The notes beneath the pieces were generated by a model. That model searched no databases, was not told the origin of the DNA, and saw only the letters and a program-made list of their open reading frames with translations. Positions 44,591 to 53,100 of a stretch of DNA of 53,102 nt are shown here, one piece after another (the first letter of the stretch is position 1; each line of letters opens with the position of its first letter). The stretch lies in NCBI GenBank assembly GCA_038199755.1, contig JBBPYR010000226.1, positions 1 to 53,102 of the forward strand, given 5' to 3'. Source of the stretch: JBBPYR01 sp038199755. Lineage in GTDB: Bacteria; Chloroflexota; Ktedonobacteria; Ktedonobacterales; Ktedonobacteraceae. The translations under genes were made by a program, and so were the position numbers.

Positions 44591-44867
44591 AATGGACTTC
44601 CTTGTGTGTAGTGTGGGTGTGGGAGCCTTCATTGCTCTCCTTCAGGTATCATATCATGTTTGCTGCTTAATACTCTCTGTTCTTTATTACTGGCCTCTAC
44701 CCCTCGGCATTAAACCTGACACCACAACAGTTTTCTCTTTTCCAACTGCTCACGAAATCGCTAGATTATATAGCGGCGGCAATTATTGTCATCGTCACCG
44801 CAATTATTCTGCTTGTGAGGCGGCTTCGTGTGAAGAACGTGGCCATGCCTACGAAGGAGTGAGCTTG
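44591..44867. other. Eroded intergenic stretch after the TetR gene
   Basis: A + strand frame (about 44670-44862) lacks a start codon but ends like a single-pass membrane protein: LDYIAAAIIVIVTAIILLVRR followed by LRVKNVAMPTKE and TGA at 44860-44862. It is probably the tail of a broken gene. No other feature is seen. Confidence 0.4.
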
Positions 44868-45287
44868 CTAGGACGGGGACTTGCCGTTAAGCAAGTGCGA
44901 GAGCGTTTTGAGCACCTCATCGAGATCAAATGATTTCTCCACCAATGCCGTGTAGGAGCATCCTTCAAGTTGAGATATGGTTATGAGTACTTTGCAATAG
45001 TAAAGAGTATCGCCAATGGGTGCTGGCGTAAAAAATGTCAAGTGTTGTAGATGTGTCAGCAGACGGCTATTCGTTTCGGCCAGTAAGGAGATGTATATTG
45101 CGTGTCCCCCAGTTGCGATATGCTGAAAGCAGAGCTGGTTAGCCATAATTGTCTTGCCTGCTCCCGGTGGGCCGATGATGAGAAAATGGCTCCCGACAAA
45201 TAATCCCCCTCCTAAAATTGCGTCCAGCCCAGTAATGCCAGCGAGTATCCTTTGTTGACTTGGAGGGTGGTTTATGCTTTCGGACAT
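44868..45287 (-). pseudogene. Truncated KaiC-type ATPase joined to a receiver-domain tail
   Basis: The 139-residue frame starts at 45287 behind AAGGAGG. Residues ~12-88 are the start of a KaiC/RecA-like ATPase: RILAGITGLDAILGGGL, Walker A GPPGAGKT, then HAIYISLLAETNSRLLTHLQ and IGDTLYY. Instead of Walker B and the rest of the ~240-residue domain, residues ~89-139 read VLITISQLEGCSYTALVEK then SFDLDEVLKTLSHLL. That is the beta5-alpha5 end of a response-regulator receiver domain. An in-frame deletion between two tandem genes would explain it. It is probably non-functional as an ATPase, though its translation signals look sound. Confidence 0.65.
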
Positions 45288-45662
45288 ATTTGGATATTTC
45301 CTCCTTGATGAAATGCAGCCTATCTGGGAATGACTGTTACCTGTACTACGCACGGGTGCGAGTAAGCGATGACAAATCCGCAGACAAACTGCTGTGCTTA
45401 GCTGGTGGGGAAGAGGCATTCATCGGAAATGGCGAAAAAGAAAGGGGACATTAGCTGGCTACTCTTGGCAATCGAAAGCGGCATGACTGCAAGACAAGAA
45501 ACCAGCCGTGCCTGCACATCGTGGCGATACTTTCAAGTTCTTCGACTACGCGTTGCGTACTAACGCATCATAAGTGGGACGTGATATCATAAAGGAGTCA
45601 GGAATTATGAAACGTATGGTCATCTTTAGATGGATGCTTTGACTACAACGAGGAGGTGTTTT
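45288..45662. other. 375-bp region before the first Gfo/Idh/MocA gene
   Basis: It contains a possible 44-codon frame at 45429-45563 (starting MAKKKGDISWLLLAIESG) with only a poorly placed GGGGAAGAGG, and a strong upstream reading frame described separately. No other coding or repeat signal is visible. Confidence 0.35.
45607..45642 (+). CDS. Eleven-codon upstream frame (possible leader peptide)
   Basis: AAAGGAG at 45591-45597 sits 9 nt before an ATG that encodes MKRMVIFRWML and stops at TGA. This ribosome-binding site is as good as that of the dehydrogenase 21 nt further on (GAGGAGG before TTG 45663). It may be a leader peptide, or the start of a gene lost by deletion. Confidence 0.4.
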   Translation: MKRMVIFRWML

Positions 45663-46808
45663 TTGCAGCGAGATGTGACGAAGAGAAAATTGAGAGCAGG
45701 AATCGTAGGTGGCGGTCAAGGCTCATTTATTGGAGCCGTTCATCGAATCGCTGTCGAATTGGATGGTCAGGCAGAGGTCGTCGCGGGGGCGATGTCGACG
45801 GACCCCCAACGGGCGAAGGACTCAGCTGAGGCATGGTATCTGAAGCGGTCGTACAACAGCTTCCAAGAGATGGCAGAGGTGGAGTCGCACCTTCCCGATG
45901 GCATCGATTTTGTGATGATTACCACCCCAAATCACATGCATTTTCCTGTCGCTAAAGCGTTTCTAGAGCAGGGCATTCATGTCGTCTCTGATAAACCGAT
46001 GTCCCTCAGCCTAGAAGAAGCACAGCAGGAAGTGGCTCTAGTCGAGCAGAGTAATCTTATTTTTGCCCTTACTCACAACTACACGGGCTATCCCGCCATT
46101 CGACAGGCACGCGAAATGGTGCGACGAGGTGATCTTGGCACCATCCGAAAAGTGCTGGTCGAATACATTCAGGATTGGCTGATGGATCCAGTTGAAACGA
46201 CAGGCTCGAAACAAGCATCATGGCGCACAGACCCCACAAGATCAGGGATTTCAGGCTGCGTGGGCGATATTGGTACGCATGCAGAAAACTTACTTGAATA
46301 TGTGACTGGCTTGAAAATCTCCTCACTGTGCGCAGACTTAACCACCTTTGTACAAGGCAGAGCACTTGAGGACGACGCCAACATGCTTCTGCGCTTGCAG
46401 AACGGGGGCAAGGGCATCCTCACCTGCTCACAGATCGCCGCTGGCGAAGAGAACAACCTCACGCTGCGTGTTTATGGCACCAAGGCTGGCCTGGAATGGC
46501 ATCAGATGGAGCCCAACACCTTGCTTTTCAAGCAGCAGGGGCAACCGTGCCAAATACTTCGTACCAACCAACCCTACATGAGTGATGAATCCAAAGCGTT
46601 AAGCCGTTTGCCCGCTGGTCATCCCGAAGGCTTTCTTGAGGCGTTCGCTAATCTCTATAGGCTGATCATTGCCGATATTCGGCGCGTAGAAACGGGCGAA
46701 AAAGCTCAGGGTGGCTATCCGAGCGTGTATGATGGCCTACGCGGAATGCAGTTTATCACCAAGGTGGTTGAAAGTTCACAAAAGGGGGCGGTGTGGGTTG
46801 ATATGTAG
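45663..46808 (+). CDS. Gfo/Idh/MocA-family oxidoreductase
   Basis: The 381-residue dehydrogenase has an N-terminal NAD(P) Rossmann domain: GIVGGGQGSFIGAVHR near 13-28, VMITTPNHMH near 85, and VVSDKPMSLSLEEAQ with the conserved Lys of the (E/D)KP motif. The C-terminal domain has GCVGDIGTHAENLLEYVTG, whose Asp and His complete the catalytic site. Such enzymes oxidise sugars, inositols or their derivatives. TTG at 45663 is chosen because of GAGGAGG 6 nt ahead. ATG 45630 extends the frame but has no proper site. It begins a run of same-strand genes to 49917. Confidence 0.9.
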   Translation: MQRDVTKRKLRAGIVGGGQGSFIGAVHRIAVELDGQAEVVAGAMSTDPQRAKDSAEAWYLKRSYNSFQEMAEVESHLPDGIDFVMITTPNHMHFPVAKAFLEQGIHVVSDKPMSLSLEEAQQEVALVEQSNLIFALTHNYTGYPAIRQAREMVRRGDLGTIRKVLVEYIQDWLMDPVETTGSKQASWRTDPTRSGISGCVGDIGTHAENLLEYVTGLKISSLCADLTTFVQGRALEDDANMLLRLQNGGKGILTCSQIAAGEENNLTLRVYGTKAGLEWHQMEPNTLLFKQQGQPCQILRTNQPYMSDESKALSRLPAGHPEGFLEAFANLYRLIIADIRRVETGEKAQGGYPSVYDGLRGMQFITKVVESSQKGAVWVDM

Positions 46809-46912
46809 CTGAGCCTGCTAGATGGGAGGAAGTTGCTTTGGCTGCTATAATGGGGCAGGACACCCGCTATCTGCAGATATTCTGCTATTCTCATCAAGAG
46901 GAGGAAAGAGCT

Positions 46913-47554
46913 ATGCCACAAGATCCACGAAGACGCCAGAAAGCCCTTATGAAAAAGCGGAGCAAACAGAAAGCTGCTGCAAAACATAAGTCGCATCAAT
47001 CGGCGTCCCTGTCATTATCTATGAAGTCTGTTCTCCGCCTTGCTCGCATGTTTCCTCTCTATGAATGCTGGATCAATGCCGATTGGCAAAAAGATAATTT
47101 GGGATTGATCGAGGTCGTTTTATCACGGCAGCAACCTGATGGTGATATCTGTTTTGGGACCTACTTGATCGATAAGTATTGTTTGGGGCTGAAAAATACG
47201 TTTGCTAGAGTGGGTATCCCGCGTGCTAGTTATCACGAACTGGTTCCGAGCGGAATTTTTCACGGGATGAAGCCAGTGACGTGTCCGATCGAACTGGCGC
47301 ACCAGATGATCTATGCGTCGATTGAGTATGCCGCACAATTTGGCTTCGAGCCCGAAAAGGACTATGAGCTCACACAATATCTGCTGGCACCACGAGGCGA
47401 ACTCGCAGAATCGTATGATTTGACGTTTGGGCGCAACGGAAAGCCCTTTTTTATAGCAGGACCGCATGATAATGCTCAACGGATCATCAAGCAATTAGAG
47501 AAGACTGCGGGACTAGGGAATTTTGACTTTATGATGCCAATGGGCGAAATCTAA
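46913..47554 (+). CDS. Conserved-looking protein of unknown function
   Basis: I cannot name a family. The 213-residue protein begins with a Lys/Arg-rich tail (PQDPRRRQKALMKKRSKQKAAAK). A globular part follows with WINADWQKDNLGLIEVVLSRQQPDGDICFG, then LIDKYCLGLKNTFAR and FGFEPEKDYELTQYLLAPRGELA. The pattern of a basic N-terminus with a compact core suggests nucleic-acid or ribosome contact, but that is a guess. GAGGAGG before ATG 46913 makes it a real translated gene. It lies between the dehydrogenase and the lyase on the same strand. Confidence 0.65.
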   Translation: MPQDPRRRQKALMKKRSKQKAAAKHKSHQSASLSLSMKSVLRLARMFPLYECWINADWQKDNLGLIEVVLSRQQPDGDICFGTYLIDKYCLGLKNTFARVGIPRASYHELVPSGIFHGMKPVTCPIELAHQMIYASIEYAAQFGFEPEKDYELTQYLLAPRGELAESYDLTFGRNGKPFFIAGPHDNAQRIIKQLEKTAGLGNFDFMMPMGEI

Positions 47555-47607
47555 ACGGAGAAATGAGATCCTGCCTATTGAGTTCACCGCTTCAAAAGGA
47601 GACCTAC

Positions 47608-48702
47608 ATGCTGGATACGCCCGAGGCAAAGGAGCTATTCAAGTCCTGTAACCGCTTCCTGACGTATGATTATCCGAAAACTCCCCGGCAGGTCCTCAGT
47701 GAGTTGATCGAGACGATCGACCCGGATCTGGAAGCCGATCGGTACGGGCAAGGAGAGGTTATCACCCATTTCGAGCAAGAAATTGCTGAATTGTTGGGTA
47801 AGGAAGCGGCAGTTTTTATGCCGAGCGGAACGATGTGCCAGCAAATTGCCCTGCGCATCTGGGCAGAGCGCCGGGGAACCGCCAATGTTGCTTTTCATCC
47901 GAAGTGTCACCTGGAAACGCACGAAGAGAAAGCTTATCAGCGATTGCATGGATTGAATGGCATCTTGCTAGGCTCGGCGGACCGTCTGCTGACACTCGCT
48001 GATCTTAAAGCGATCACGGAACCGATAGGGGCCTTGCTACTCGAATTGCCCCAACGCGACCTTGGTGGGCAGCTGCCGAGTTGGGAAGCGTTGAACGAGG
48101 TGCTAGCCTGGGCACGTGAGCACGACATAGCGACCCATTTAGATGGTGCTAGGCTCTGGGAATGCCAACCATTTTACCAACGTGAGTACGCTGAGATTGC
48201 TCAGCTCTTTGATACGGTGTATGTCTCCTTTTATAAAATTTTGGGAGGAATAGCCGGATCGGTTCTGGCTGGACCTGCTGACGTGATTGCAGAGTCGCGA
48301 ACGTGGCAGCGCAGACACGGAGGAAATCTCATTCATTTGTACCCCTATGTGCTCTCGGCACAAAAGGGACTGAGAGAACGCATCGGGCGTATGGAAAGCT
48401 ACCATGCGAAAGCCAAGGAAATAGCGGCTGTCCTCGCATCGCTTTCAGAGATCACTCTCGTGCCCAATCCGCCGCATACCAATATGATGAACCTTTTTCT
48501 GCGAGGAGAACGGGCCAAATTGGAGGCTGGCGCCCTTGAGATCGCAAAGGAGACTGGAATCTGGCTGTTTTCCTGGCTTGCTCCCACCGTGCTGCCCGGC
48601 TTTACCATGTTTGAATTGACGGTGGGGGAAGCGACACTTGATTTGAGCAACCAGGAAATCCTTGCCGTCTTTCAGCGGTTGCTGACTCCGGCCAGCGCAT
48701 AA
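47608..48702 (+). CDS. Threonine aldolase / beta-eliminating lyase family protein
   Basis: The 364-residue fold-type I PLP enzyme resembles low-specificity threonine aldolases, which cleave threonine to glycine and acetaldehyde. Visible are FMPSGTMCQQIALRIWAERRG (cofactor phosphate/ring contact), HLETHEEKAYQRLHG, the aspartate region IATHLDGARLWE, and the Schiff-base Lys in VYVSFYKILGGIAGS. C-terminal WLFSWL and ELTVGEATLD are family-like. AAAAGGAG lies before ATG 47608. The neighbouring dehydrogenases suggest a role in catabolising a sugar- or hydroxy-amino compound. Confidence 0.87.
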   Translation: MLDTPEAKELFKSCNRFLTYDYPKTPRQVLSELIETIDPDLEADRYGQGEVITHFEQEIAELLGKEAAVFMPSGTMCQQIALRIWAERRGTANVAFHPKCHLETHEEKAYQRLHGLNGILLGSADRLLTLADLKAITEPIGALLLELPQRDLGGQLPSWEALNEVLAWAREHDIATHLDGARLWECQPFYQREYAEIAQLFDTVYVSFYKILGGIAGSVLAGPADVIAESRTWQRRHGGNLIHLYPYVLSAQKGLRERIGRMESYHAKAKEIAAVLASLSEITLVPNPPHTNMMNLFLRGERAKLEAGALEIAKETGIWLFSWLAPTVLPGFTMFELTVGEATLDLSNQEILAVFQRLLTPASA

Positions 48703-48840
48703 ATAAGAAATGATCTACCCATATAAAAGCCTCATGGAGTCTCTTTCCAAGCTGATGAACTGGGGCGTGGGTTTTTGCTCTCTTGAACAGCTCACCAGAA
48801 AAAGAAGACGATGACCGATCGTTTATGAAGGGATGAAACC

Positions 48841-49917
48841 ATGAATCCGATACGCTTTGGTATGGTGGGAGGAGGCTGGCGGACGCAATTTTACCTACGC
48901 ATCGCGCAAGCCCTCCCCCAGCGGTTCCACGTCGAGGGGGTTGTTGTGCGTGACGCGGCGAAGGGAGGACAGTTCGAAGCCACGTGGGGAGTACCGACCT
49001 ACCGCACACTTGACGAATTGCTACGTGCTTCCACGCTGCGCTTTATTGTCGTCTCCGTTCCCAGGACACAGGTGGCGGAACTGCTCTTTGCTCTCGCCGA
49101 GCGTGCCATGCCTACGTTGGTAGAAACGCCTCCGGCACCGGACCTGGCGACCTTGACCGCTGAGCACGAACTGACGCAGAGGGGAGCGAGCATTCAGGTT
49201 GCAGAGCAGTACCACTTACAACCCCATCACGCGGCCCGTCTCGCTTTCGTCCGCTCGGGCAAACTCGGAACCGTCACCCAGGCAACCATCTCGGTGGCAC
49301 ACGACTATCACGGCATCAGTTTACTGCGCAAATTTCTTGCTATCAGCTATGAGAACGTAAGCATCAGCGCACGCCGTTTTGTCTCGCCGCTCATCGCCGG
49401 ACCCGACCACGATGGTCCTCCCACGAGAGAACACCTTGGCCCATCGCGGCGCGTAATCGCCTCGTTCGACTTTGGCGAGAAACTGGGCGTGTACGATTTC
49501 ACCGACGAACAGTACTTTTCCTGGATTCGCACCCCGCACGTGCTGGTACGCGGTGAGCGGGGTGAGATTCACGACATGCAGGTGCGCTATCTGCAGGATT
49601 TCCAGACGCCTGTGATCCTTGAACTGGTGCGGCAAGATACGGGGCAGGACGGGAACCTGGAAGGGTACTATCACCGAGGCATTCTGGCTGGCGGGGAATG
49701 GCTCTACAGAAATCCCTGGATTCCTGCTCGCCTGAGCGATGATGAGATTGCGATTGCCAGCTGCCTGGACAAGATGGAACAGTACGTCGCAGGCGGCGCG
49801 AGCTTTTACAGTCTGGCAGAGGCTTCGCAAGATCACTACCTCAGCTTGCTGCTAGCGCAAGCTCTTGAGACATCCGAAGTCGTGCGTTCCACCCAGCAGG
49901 TCTGGGCGAGGTCGTAG
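48841..49917 (+). CDS. Second Gfo/Idh/MocA-family oxidoreductase
   Basis: The 358-residue protein has the Rossmann motif IRFGMVGGGWRTQFYLRIA and FIVVSVPRTQ, but the catalytic (E/D)KP motif reads ETP (LVETPPAP), so the usual Lys is missing. The C-terminal half has HDYHGISLLRKFL in place of the usual D-x-x-x-H element. It may be a binding or altered-activity relative. Its GC content and codon use look higher than upstream genes, suggesting a different origin. Confidence 0.83.
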   Translation: MNPIRFGMVGGGWRTQFYLRIAQALPQRFHVEGVVVRDAAKGGQFEATWGVPTYRTLDELLRASTLRFIVVSVPRTQVAELLFALAERAMPTLVETPPAPDLATLTAEHELTQRGASIQVAEQYHLQPHHAARLAFVRSGKLGTVTQATISVAHDYHGISLLRKFLAISYENVSISARRFVSPLIAGPDHDGPPTREHLGPSRRVIASFDFGEKLGVYDFTDEQYFSWIRTPHVLVRGERGEIHDMQVRYLQDFQTPVILELVRQDTGQDGNLEGYYHRGILAGGEWLYRNPWIPARLSDDEIAIASCLDKMEQYVAGGASFYSLAEASQDHYLSLLLAQALETSEVVRSTQQVWARS

Positions 49918-49977
49918 GGCTGGCTTGCAAGGAACCAGGTGTGCTGACCACACGGTGGTATGATCTACCAATGGATA

Positions 49978-50769
49978 CTACCTACCGATTCTTCGACCGC
50001 ACCCAGGGCTTTGAGGGAGGATTTTTGCACTTCTGTCAGCCCTTTCACGCCCCCAATGTAAGTTGACCAACCAGATGCTTCCCGCATGGCCGCGCAAGGT
50101 TCTTACACAGCGTCCGCCTTCCTCACCCAACTCCCACAGCTTAAGCATCCCATTGTCGTCTCCATGAACGAGAAGCTTGCCATTGGGACTAAAGGCAAGA
50201 GCACTGACCACGTTGCTGTAGCCCTGGAACGTGCGTAGACACCTGCCACTCTCGACATTCCATAAACGTACTTTTCCATTATATGACGTACTTACGAGCA
50301 GATTGCCAGGACCAAAGGCCACGGCACTTACCCAGAGAGCGTGTCCGTGCAGTGTTCTGATGCGATGGTTTCCACCCTCTCGCCCAATCTGCCACACCTC
50401 TACCGCGCCATCAAGACTCCCACACGCCAGCATCGTCCCTTCGGGATTGAAGGCGATGGATGCCGCTCTTGGCGCACTTAGATGAAACGTTTCGAGACAG
50501 TGACCGTTGCTCACCTTCCAGAGCTTGATCTGTCCTTCTTCTCCGCCACTCGCCAGCACTGCTGTACCTGCTTGGGATACTGGGAGCAGAGCACATTGCC
50601 TTGGGCTCTGATTTCCCGTTCGATATGGGTGTATAGGACCCGGTAGCACTCTTTGGGGCAAACCTGCCAGAGGACGTACGCCAGCAGCTTCTGGCTGGAC
50701 CACTTGACCTGCTTCGTCGTGATGAGAGCAAGGGAGTTCGTTGATGGCAGAAGTCTTTGCTACAAACAA
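49978..50769 (-). pseudogene. WD40-repeat gene fragment
   Basis: About four WD40 blades are readable: ASGGEEGQIKLWKV, ACGSLDGAVEVWQIG, VSTSYNGKVRLWNV and VHGDDNGMLKLWELG. The frame then leaves WD40 sequence at SIWLVNLHWGRER. The N-terminal ~65 residues do not look like any domain and there is no ribosome-binding site. It is likely a piece of a larger NB-ARC or kinase-WD40 gene. Confidence 0.7.
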
Positions 50770-50806
50770 CGTGGCGGTGATTACAGGGGCCGCTGATTGG
50801 TCATAG
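50744..50806 (+). pseudogene. SDR N-terminal remnant
   Basis: ATG 50744, behind AAGGGAG, reads MAEVFATNNVAVITGAADWS and stops at TAG. VAVITGAA is the NAD-binding strand-turn of classical SDRs. The rest of the gene is gone. Confidence 0.6.
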
Positions 50807-51165
50807 CAGTATTTACTCGAAAAGCAGGAGAGCTACGATGGCAACTGACCGTTTATGTGGCAAAAGCCTTCATCGCCTGCGCCCGGACGCCCTTTGAGGG
50901 GGTCGAGATTTTCAACCTGCACGGCAGCGTGGCCCACATGAGCGAACTGGTCGCCGCTATCGAAGCAGCTGTGCCCGAGCCACGTGGACAGATCACCTTT
51001 TCCGAACCAGGCTTTCCTTCCCCCAAAGAGTTCGATGCCACTTCGCTCACCGAGTTGATCGGCCCCCTGCCGCACACGCCGCTTCGGCGGGGAGTCGCTG
51101 CAACGATTGCTCTGTTCCGTGAGCGGATTGCCAAGGGCCAGTTGACTCTGGATATGCCACACTGA
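50797..51165 (+). pseudogene. NAD-epimerase C-terminal fragment
   Basis: The frame reads TVYVAKAFIACARTPFEGVEIFN, then LVAAIEAAVPEP and SLTELIGPLPHTPLRRGVAATIALFR. This corresponds to the last third of an extended SDR/epimerase (DVARAFIxAA, GxxYNLxG, then C-terminal helices). The N-terminal NAD-binding part is missing. It overlaps the SDR remnant in another frame. Confidence 0.65.
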
Positions 51166-51582
51166 CGAGAGCAAGAATTGTAAACACATGATGGGATTAC
51201 CGCTTTGTGTAGCTGGCTGTGCGTAACTATACATCTGTACATGCTCTATGACAGACAAAATTCACCAGCTTGTACAAGCGTCACTCCATGAAGGATGAAA
51301 AATTCCTGACCGATGGGGCTTCTCAGGCCATTTCAAGTGCCATATTTTGACAACGATTTTGACAACAAAACAGGTGTAATGGATGAGACATAGACAGACG
51401 CGGATAGACGCAAAAACGCCCCAAATACGCTCATTTTGCGATGTCGAAGGGGACGGCGGGTTGCGAATACGTCTAGTTATGATATATCATATATCATAAG
51501 ATATGTGATATATCATAAAGACCTCGATGCCATTGTGCGCCATGCCAATATGTTGAGGGAAAGCGATTTTGGAGAGCAACGA
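51166..51582. other. 417-bp region before the P450 gene
   Basis: Apart from the palindrome array near 51477-51518 it shows no feature. The P450 frame is open upstream through this region from 51436, but the extra 49 residues are low-complexity translation of the palindromes. Confidence 0.5.
51477..51518. promoter_or_regulatory. AT-rich palindrome array upstream of the P450 gene
   Basis: TTATGATATATCA (51477-51489) and its complement TGATATATCATAA (51506-51518) form a 13-bp inverted repeat. Each arm contains the self-complementary decamer TGATATATCA, 26 bp apart, with a near-palindrome ATATCATAAGATAT between. It resembles operators of PadR/MarR/TetR regulators, with three stacked sites 65 nt before the P450 start. 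Confidence 0.6.
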
Positions 51583-52857
51583 ATGCAACAACCAGATATA
51601 CCTATACAAGAGTCAGCGGAACAGCGTAAAGAAGCAACCTCCTCACCTGCCCGTTGTCCAATAGACCATAGTGCAGTGTCGTGGCAAAAGACTGCACAGA
51701 CGCTCAAGACGGATGCCGCGCTTTCGGTGCCGGTTGAGCGCGATGAGCAAGGCACATGGCATGTGCGTAGCTTTGACGCGGTACGCACGGTTTTACGAAG
51801 CGCGGACACAAAACAGATTGGGTTTAATGGGGAGTTGATTGAGCGTGCGCCGGGGGAAATGAAACGCCCTGTCTTATACATGGAAGGCAAGCCGCATCAG
51901 CAACAGCGCAAAGCAACCGCCCGTTTTTTTACCCCTAAGACGGTCAACGACAACTATCGCCGCATGATGGAGCAGCTTTCTGATCAGTTGATCAAGAAGT
52001 TGCAACGAAAAAAGCAGCTTGATCTCAGTTCACTGAGTATGACTCTCGCGGTGCGGGTCGCCGGTCAGGTAATTGGTTTGACCAACAGCTTTCCTGGCAT
52101 AACGAGACGCCTGGATGCCTTTTTTGAAAGCGATCTTACCGCGTTTGGTTGGAGTCCATTAGCCCTTTTGGCTATGCTCAAGGCTCAATCGCGCATGTTT
52201 GCCTTTTTTTATCTGGATGTAGTACCAGCAATACGTGCGCGTAAGCGTGCGCCAAAAGAAGATGTGATATCACATCTGCTGGCCCAGAAGTATAGCGATC
52301 TGGAAATCTTGACCGAGTGTATCACGTACGGTGCTGCGGGTATGGTGACCACACGTGAGTTTATTAGCATCGCGGCATGGCATCTGCTCGAACGACCCGA
52401 ATTGCGTCAACGCTATCTCCTGGCTTCAGAAGAGGAACGCTACGCAATTCTGCATGAAATCTTGCGTGTGGAACCCGTTATTACGCGCCTGGACCGACGA
52501 GCTACTGAGGATATTGCGTTTGAGAGTAACGGTATGCAATTTACCATTCCAAGCGGCGAAAAGGTGAACTTGCACCTTAGTGATGCCAATACCGATACAG
52601 ACGTTGTGGGCGAGTTGCCGTTGGCAGTGTGTCCTGGCCGCGAAATTACAGGGGATCGTATTCCTGAGATGCTGATGAGCTTTGGTGATGGCACACATCG
52701 TTGCCCTGGAGCCTATCTTGCCATTCAGGAGACGGACATCTTTTTGCAGCGGTTGCTAGCAATTGAGAGCCTGCGCATCGTGAGCAAGCCCAGCGTGAGT
52801 TGGAGCGAGCTGACGACGGGCTATGAGTTGCGCCACTTTATGATTGCCGTTGACTAA
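51583..52857 (+). CDS. Cytochrome P450
   Basis: The 424-residue soluble P450 binds haem through Cys374 in FGDGTHRCPG. The I-helix oxygen-binding segment is YGAAGMVTTREF (AGxxT with a second Thr). The K-helix ExxR is EILR, and RRATEDI contributes the haem-propionate Arg region. The N-terminal 40 residues are hydrophilic and unanchored. GGAGAG 7 nt before ATG 51583 fixes the start. No ferredoxin or reductase is nearby, so redox partners are encoded elsewhere. The substrate is unknown. The gene stands alone behind the palindrome array. Confidence 0.93.
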   Translation: MQQPDIPIQESAEQRKEATSSPARCPIDHSAVSWQKTAQTLKTDAALSVPVERDEQGTWHVRSFDAVRTVLRSADTKQIGFNGELIERAPGEMKRPVLYMEGKPHQQQRKATARFFTPKTVNDNYRRMMEQLSDQLIKKLQRKKQLDLSSLSMTLAVRVAGQVIGLTNSFPGITRRLDAFFESDLTAFGWSPLALLAMLKAQSRMFAFFYLDVVPAIRARKRAPKEDVISHLLAQKYSDLEILTECITYGAAGMVTTREFISIAAWHLLERPELRQRYLLASEEERYAILHEILRVEPVITRLDRRATEDIAFESNGMQFTIPSGEKVNLHLSDANTDTDVVGELPLAVCPGREITGDRIPEMLMSFGDGTHRCPGAYLAIQETDIFLQRLLAIESLRIVSKPSVSWSELTTGYELRHFMIAVD

Positions 52858-52904
52858 CTTGTAGCTGAGGTTAACCAAACAAACTGGTAATCAACAAGAT
52901 GCTG

Positions 52905-52927
52905 TAGGGACCAGCTTCAGCGCGTCC
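52905..52927 (-). repeat. Dispersed 23-nt repeat, copy 2
   Basis: This is the exact reverse complement of 12712-12734. GGACGCGCTGA recurs a few tens of bases away, suggesting a larger, decayed element. Confidence 0.75.
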
Positions 52928-53044
52928 TGTAGCTGTTGGCGAATCGCTTCTCAACGGGTACGGACGCGCTGATGCATTTTGACAATTTAATCTGGTAATC
53001 GCGTGAGCAGCAGCGAAGCGCACTACAGGCTCCGTAGGCTACCT

Positions 53045-53100
53045 TTCCGATGGACTGAGTGCGATAGCACTAGCCGCGGTAGCGGCGTTGTCCATCGGAA
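53045..53100. repeat. Perfect three-way-junction palindrome
   Basis: The outer 11-bp stem TTCCGATGGAC/GTCCATCGGAA encloses two 5-bp hairpins with 4-nt loops, AGTGC-GATA-GCACT (53058-53071) and GCCGC-GGTA-GCGGC (53073-53086). The structure is complete in the window. It resembles a REP-like element or the end of a mobile repeat. Confidence 0.7.

Noticed and set aside
44496..44933. 145-codon + strand frame over the TetR start
   Set aside because: It is mostly antisense to TetR and then reads through the non-coding stretch; it has no plausible start site.
45260..45454. 64-codon + strand frame at the KaiC fragment start
   Set aside because: It is antisense to the start of the minus-strand frame and has no ribosome-binding site or known motif.
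50833..51258. Two minus-strand frames opposite the epimerase fragment
   Set aside because: They lack domain features; the + strand fragment is clearly the homologous one.
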